Shown: one piece after another, positions 5,188-5,880 of the stretch
Numbering within the stretch: position 1 is the first letter of the stretch
How the letters are laid out: each line of letters begins with the position of its first letter
From: an uncultured Alphaproteobacteria bacterium
Lineage (GTDB): Bacteria > Pseudomonadota > Alphaproteobacteria > Reyranellales > Reyranellaceae
DNA: 5,880 bases
Reading direction: 5' to 3'
Assembly (NCBI GenBank): GCA_903929895.1
Contig: CAIYWM010000479.1
Location: 1 to 5,880 of the forward strand
The notes under the pieces: generated by a model
The model's input: the letters and a program-made list of their open reading frames with translations, nothing else
What the model was told of the DNA's origin: nothing
The model's database searches: none
Position numbers and translations under genes: made by a program

Positions 5188-5880
5188 ATGATCAGGCAAT
5201 GGACCCTCCTGTCGATCCTGTCGGGCGTGCTTTGCACCGCGGCCGCCGAGGCGCCGCGCGCACAAGGCTACGAGGCGTTCTATCGGAAGTGCTACGAGGA
5301 TGCCGCATCCGAACAGGTGATCATCAGCTGCACGGCCGTCATCTCACGCGGGCTGGTCGACAGAAGCGACCTGGCCACGGCCTACAAGAATCGCGGCGAC
5401 GCCTACAATGACAAGGGCGAGTACGAGCAGGCTCTGGCAGACTACGCTCGGGCGATCGAGACCAATCCGCAGGACGCGGAGGCGTTCAACGGTCGGGGTA
5501 CGACCCATATCGCCCAGGAACGCTACAGGCTGGCGGTCGACGACTTCGACCAGGCCATCCGGATCAATCCATCGAGCCCGGTCGCGCTTGGAAACCGGTG
5601 CTTCGCAAAGGCCGTCCTGGGAGAGCTCGAGCAGGCCCTGTCGGACTGCAACGAGGCTCTTCGCATCAAGCGCAAGTATTCCGCCGCCTATGCATCCCGC
5701 GCCATCACCTACCTGAAGCTGAAGCGTTACGACGATGCCGTCGCGGACTACACGGTGCTGCTCAAGAGCCAGCCCGACAATCCCTACGCGCTGTTCGGCC
5801 GGGGCGTGGCCAGGCGCATGAAGGGCGATGTGCGAGGCGGCGACGGCGACATCGCGGCCGCGACATCGATCAAGCCGGAC
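5188..5880 (+). CDS. Exported TPR-repeat protein (3' end beyond window)
   Basis: At least 231 residues are encoded, and the frame is still open at the right edge. The N-terminus looks like a Sec signal peptide: R3, a hydrophobic core at about 6-20 and a possible cleavage after AEA (20-22). LSGVLC (11-16) does not satisfy the lipobox rule, because leucine rather than a small residue precedes the cysteine. Residues 28-60 form a helical lead-in with C35 and C48, which could pair in the periplasm. Five tandem tetratricopeptide repeats with an exact 34-residue period follow: 63-96, 97-130, 131-164, 165-198 and 199 onward. They show the usual G/A-Y-x3-G-x-Y-x2-A-x2-D-Y/F-x2-A-I-x-x-NP pattern; the fifth is more degenerate. 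TPRs are protein-interaction scaffolds, so no enzymatic role is implied. The ATG at 5188 is the only ordinary start codon after the in-frame stop at 5143. Its ribosome-binding site is poor (AAGG only 1 nt away). Confidence 0.88.
   Translation, partial: MIRQWTLLSILSGVLCTAAAEAPRAQGYEAFYRKCYEDAASEQVIISCTAVISRGLVDRSDLATAYKNRGDAYNDKGEYEQALADYARAIETNPQDAEAFNGRGTTHIAQERYRLAVDDFDQAIRINPSSPVALGNRCFAKAVLGELEQALSDCNEALRIKRKYSAAYASRAITYLKLKRYDDAVADYTVLLKSQPDNPYALFGRGVARRMKGDVRGGDGDIAAATSIKPD

Noticed and set aside
5218..5238. Lipoprotein signal (LSGVLC) in the TPR protein
   Set aside because: The residue before the cysteine is leucine, which breaks the lipobox rule of a small residue at -1. An ordinary signal peptidase I site after AEA fits better.

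Overview
The window is GC-rich, densely coded DNA with almost no spacer. Gene content, codon bias and an FNR/FixK-type DNA box together suggest an alphaproteobacterium (Rhizobiales or Rhodospirillales-like). This placement is inference; no marker gene is present to confirm it.

Layout. Almost the whole window (1-5050) is one tightly packed minus-strand gene string, read from right to left. It begins with a medium-chain zinc-type alcohol dehydrogenase (3977-5050). Next come a GH1 beta-glucosidase (2577-3962), a Glk-family glucokinase (1633-2580), a transmembrane protein of the YddA/Rv1819c/SbmA-BacA type that has no ATPase domain (530-1636), and the N-terminal third or less of a P2-type cation-transporting ATPase (1-526, running off the left edge). 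Gaps are 14 bp, -4 bp, -4 bp and 3 bp, so co-transcription and translational coupling are very likely. On the right, a divergent plus-strand gene (5188 to the edge) encodes an exported protein with five consecutive 34-residue TPR repeats.

The only substantial non-coding stretch is the 137-bp divergent intergenic region (5051-5187). It carries a 9/10 match to the FNR/FixK consensus TTGAT-N4-ATCAA at 5142-5155. It also holds a perfect 9-bp inverted repeat and an unusual cluster of six GATC sites, three of them spaced 11 bp apart.

How the genes may work together. The beta-glucosidase has no signal peptide, so it would release glucose from imported beta-glucosides in the cytoplasm. Glucokinase would trap that glucose as glucose-6-phosphate. 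The alcohol dehydrogenase could reoxidise or generate NADH when respiration is limited. Together with the FNR/FixK-like box this suggests a low-oxygen or energy-stress operon, with two membrane transport proteins at its end. The most unusual elements are the transporter lacking a nucleotide-binding domain and the link of glucoside catabolism to a possible oxygen-responsive switch. No mobile element, CRISPR array, RNA gene or clear terminator was seen.
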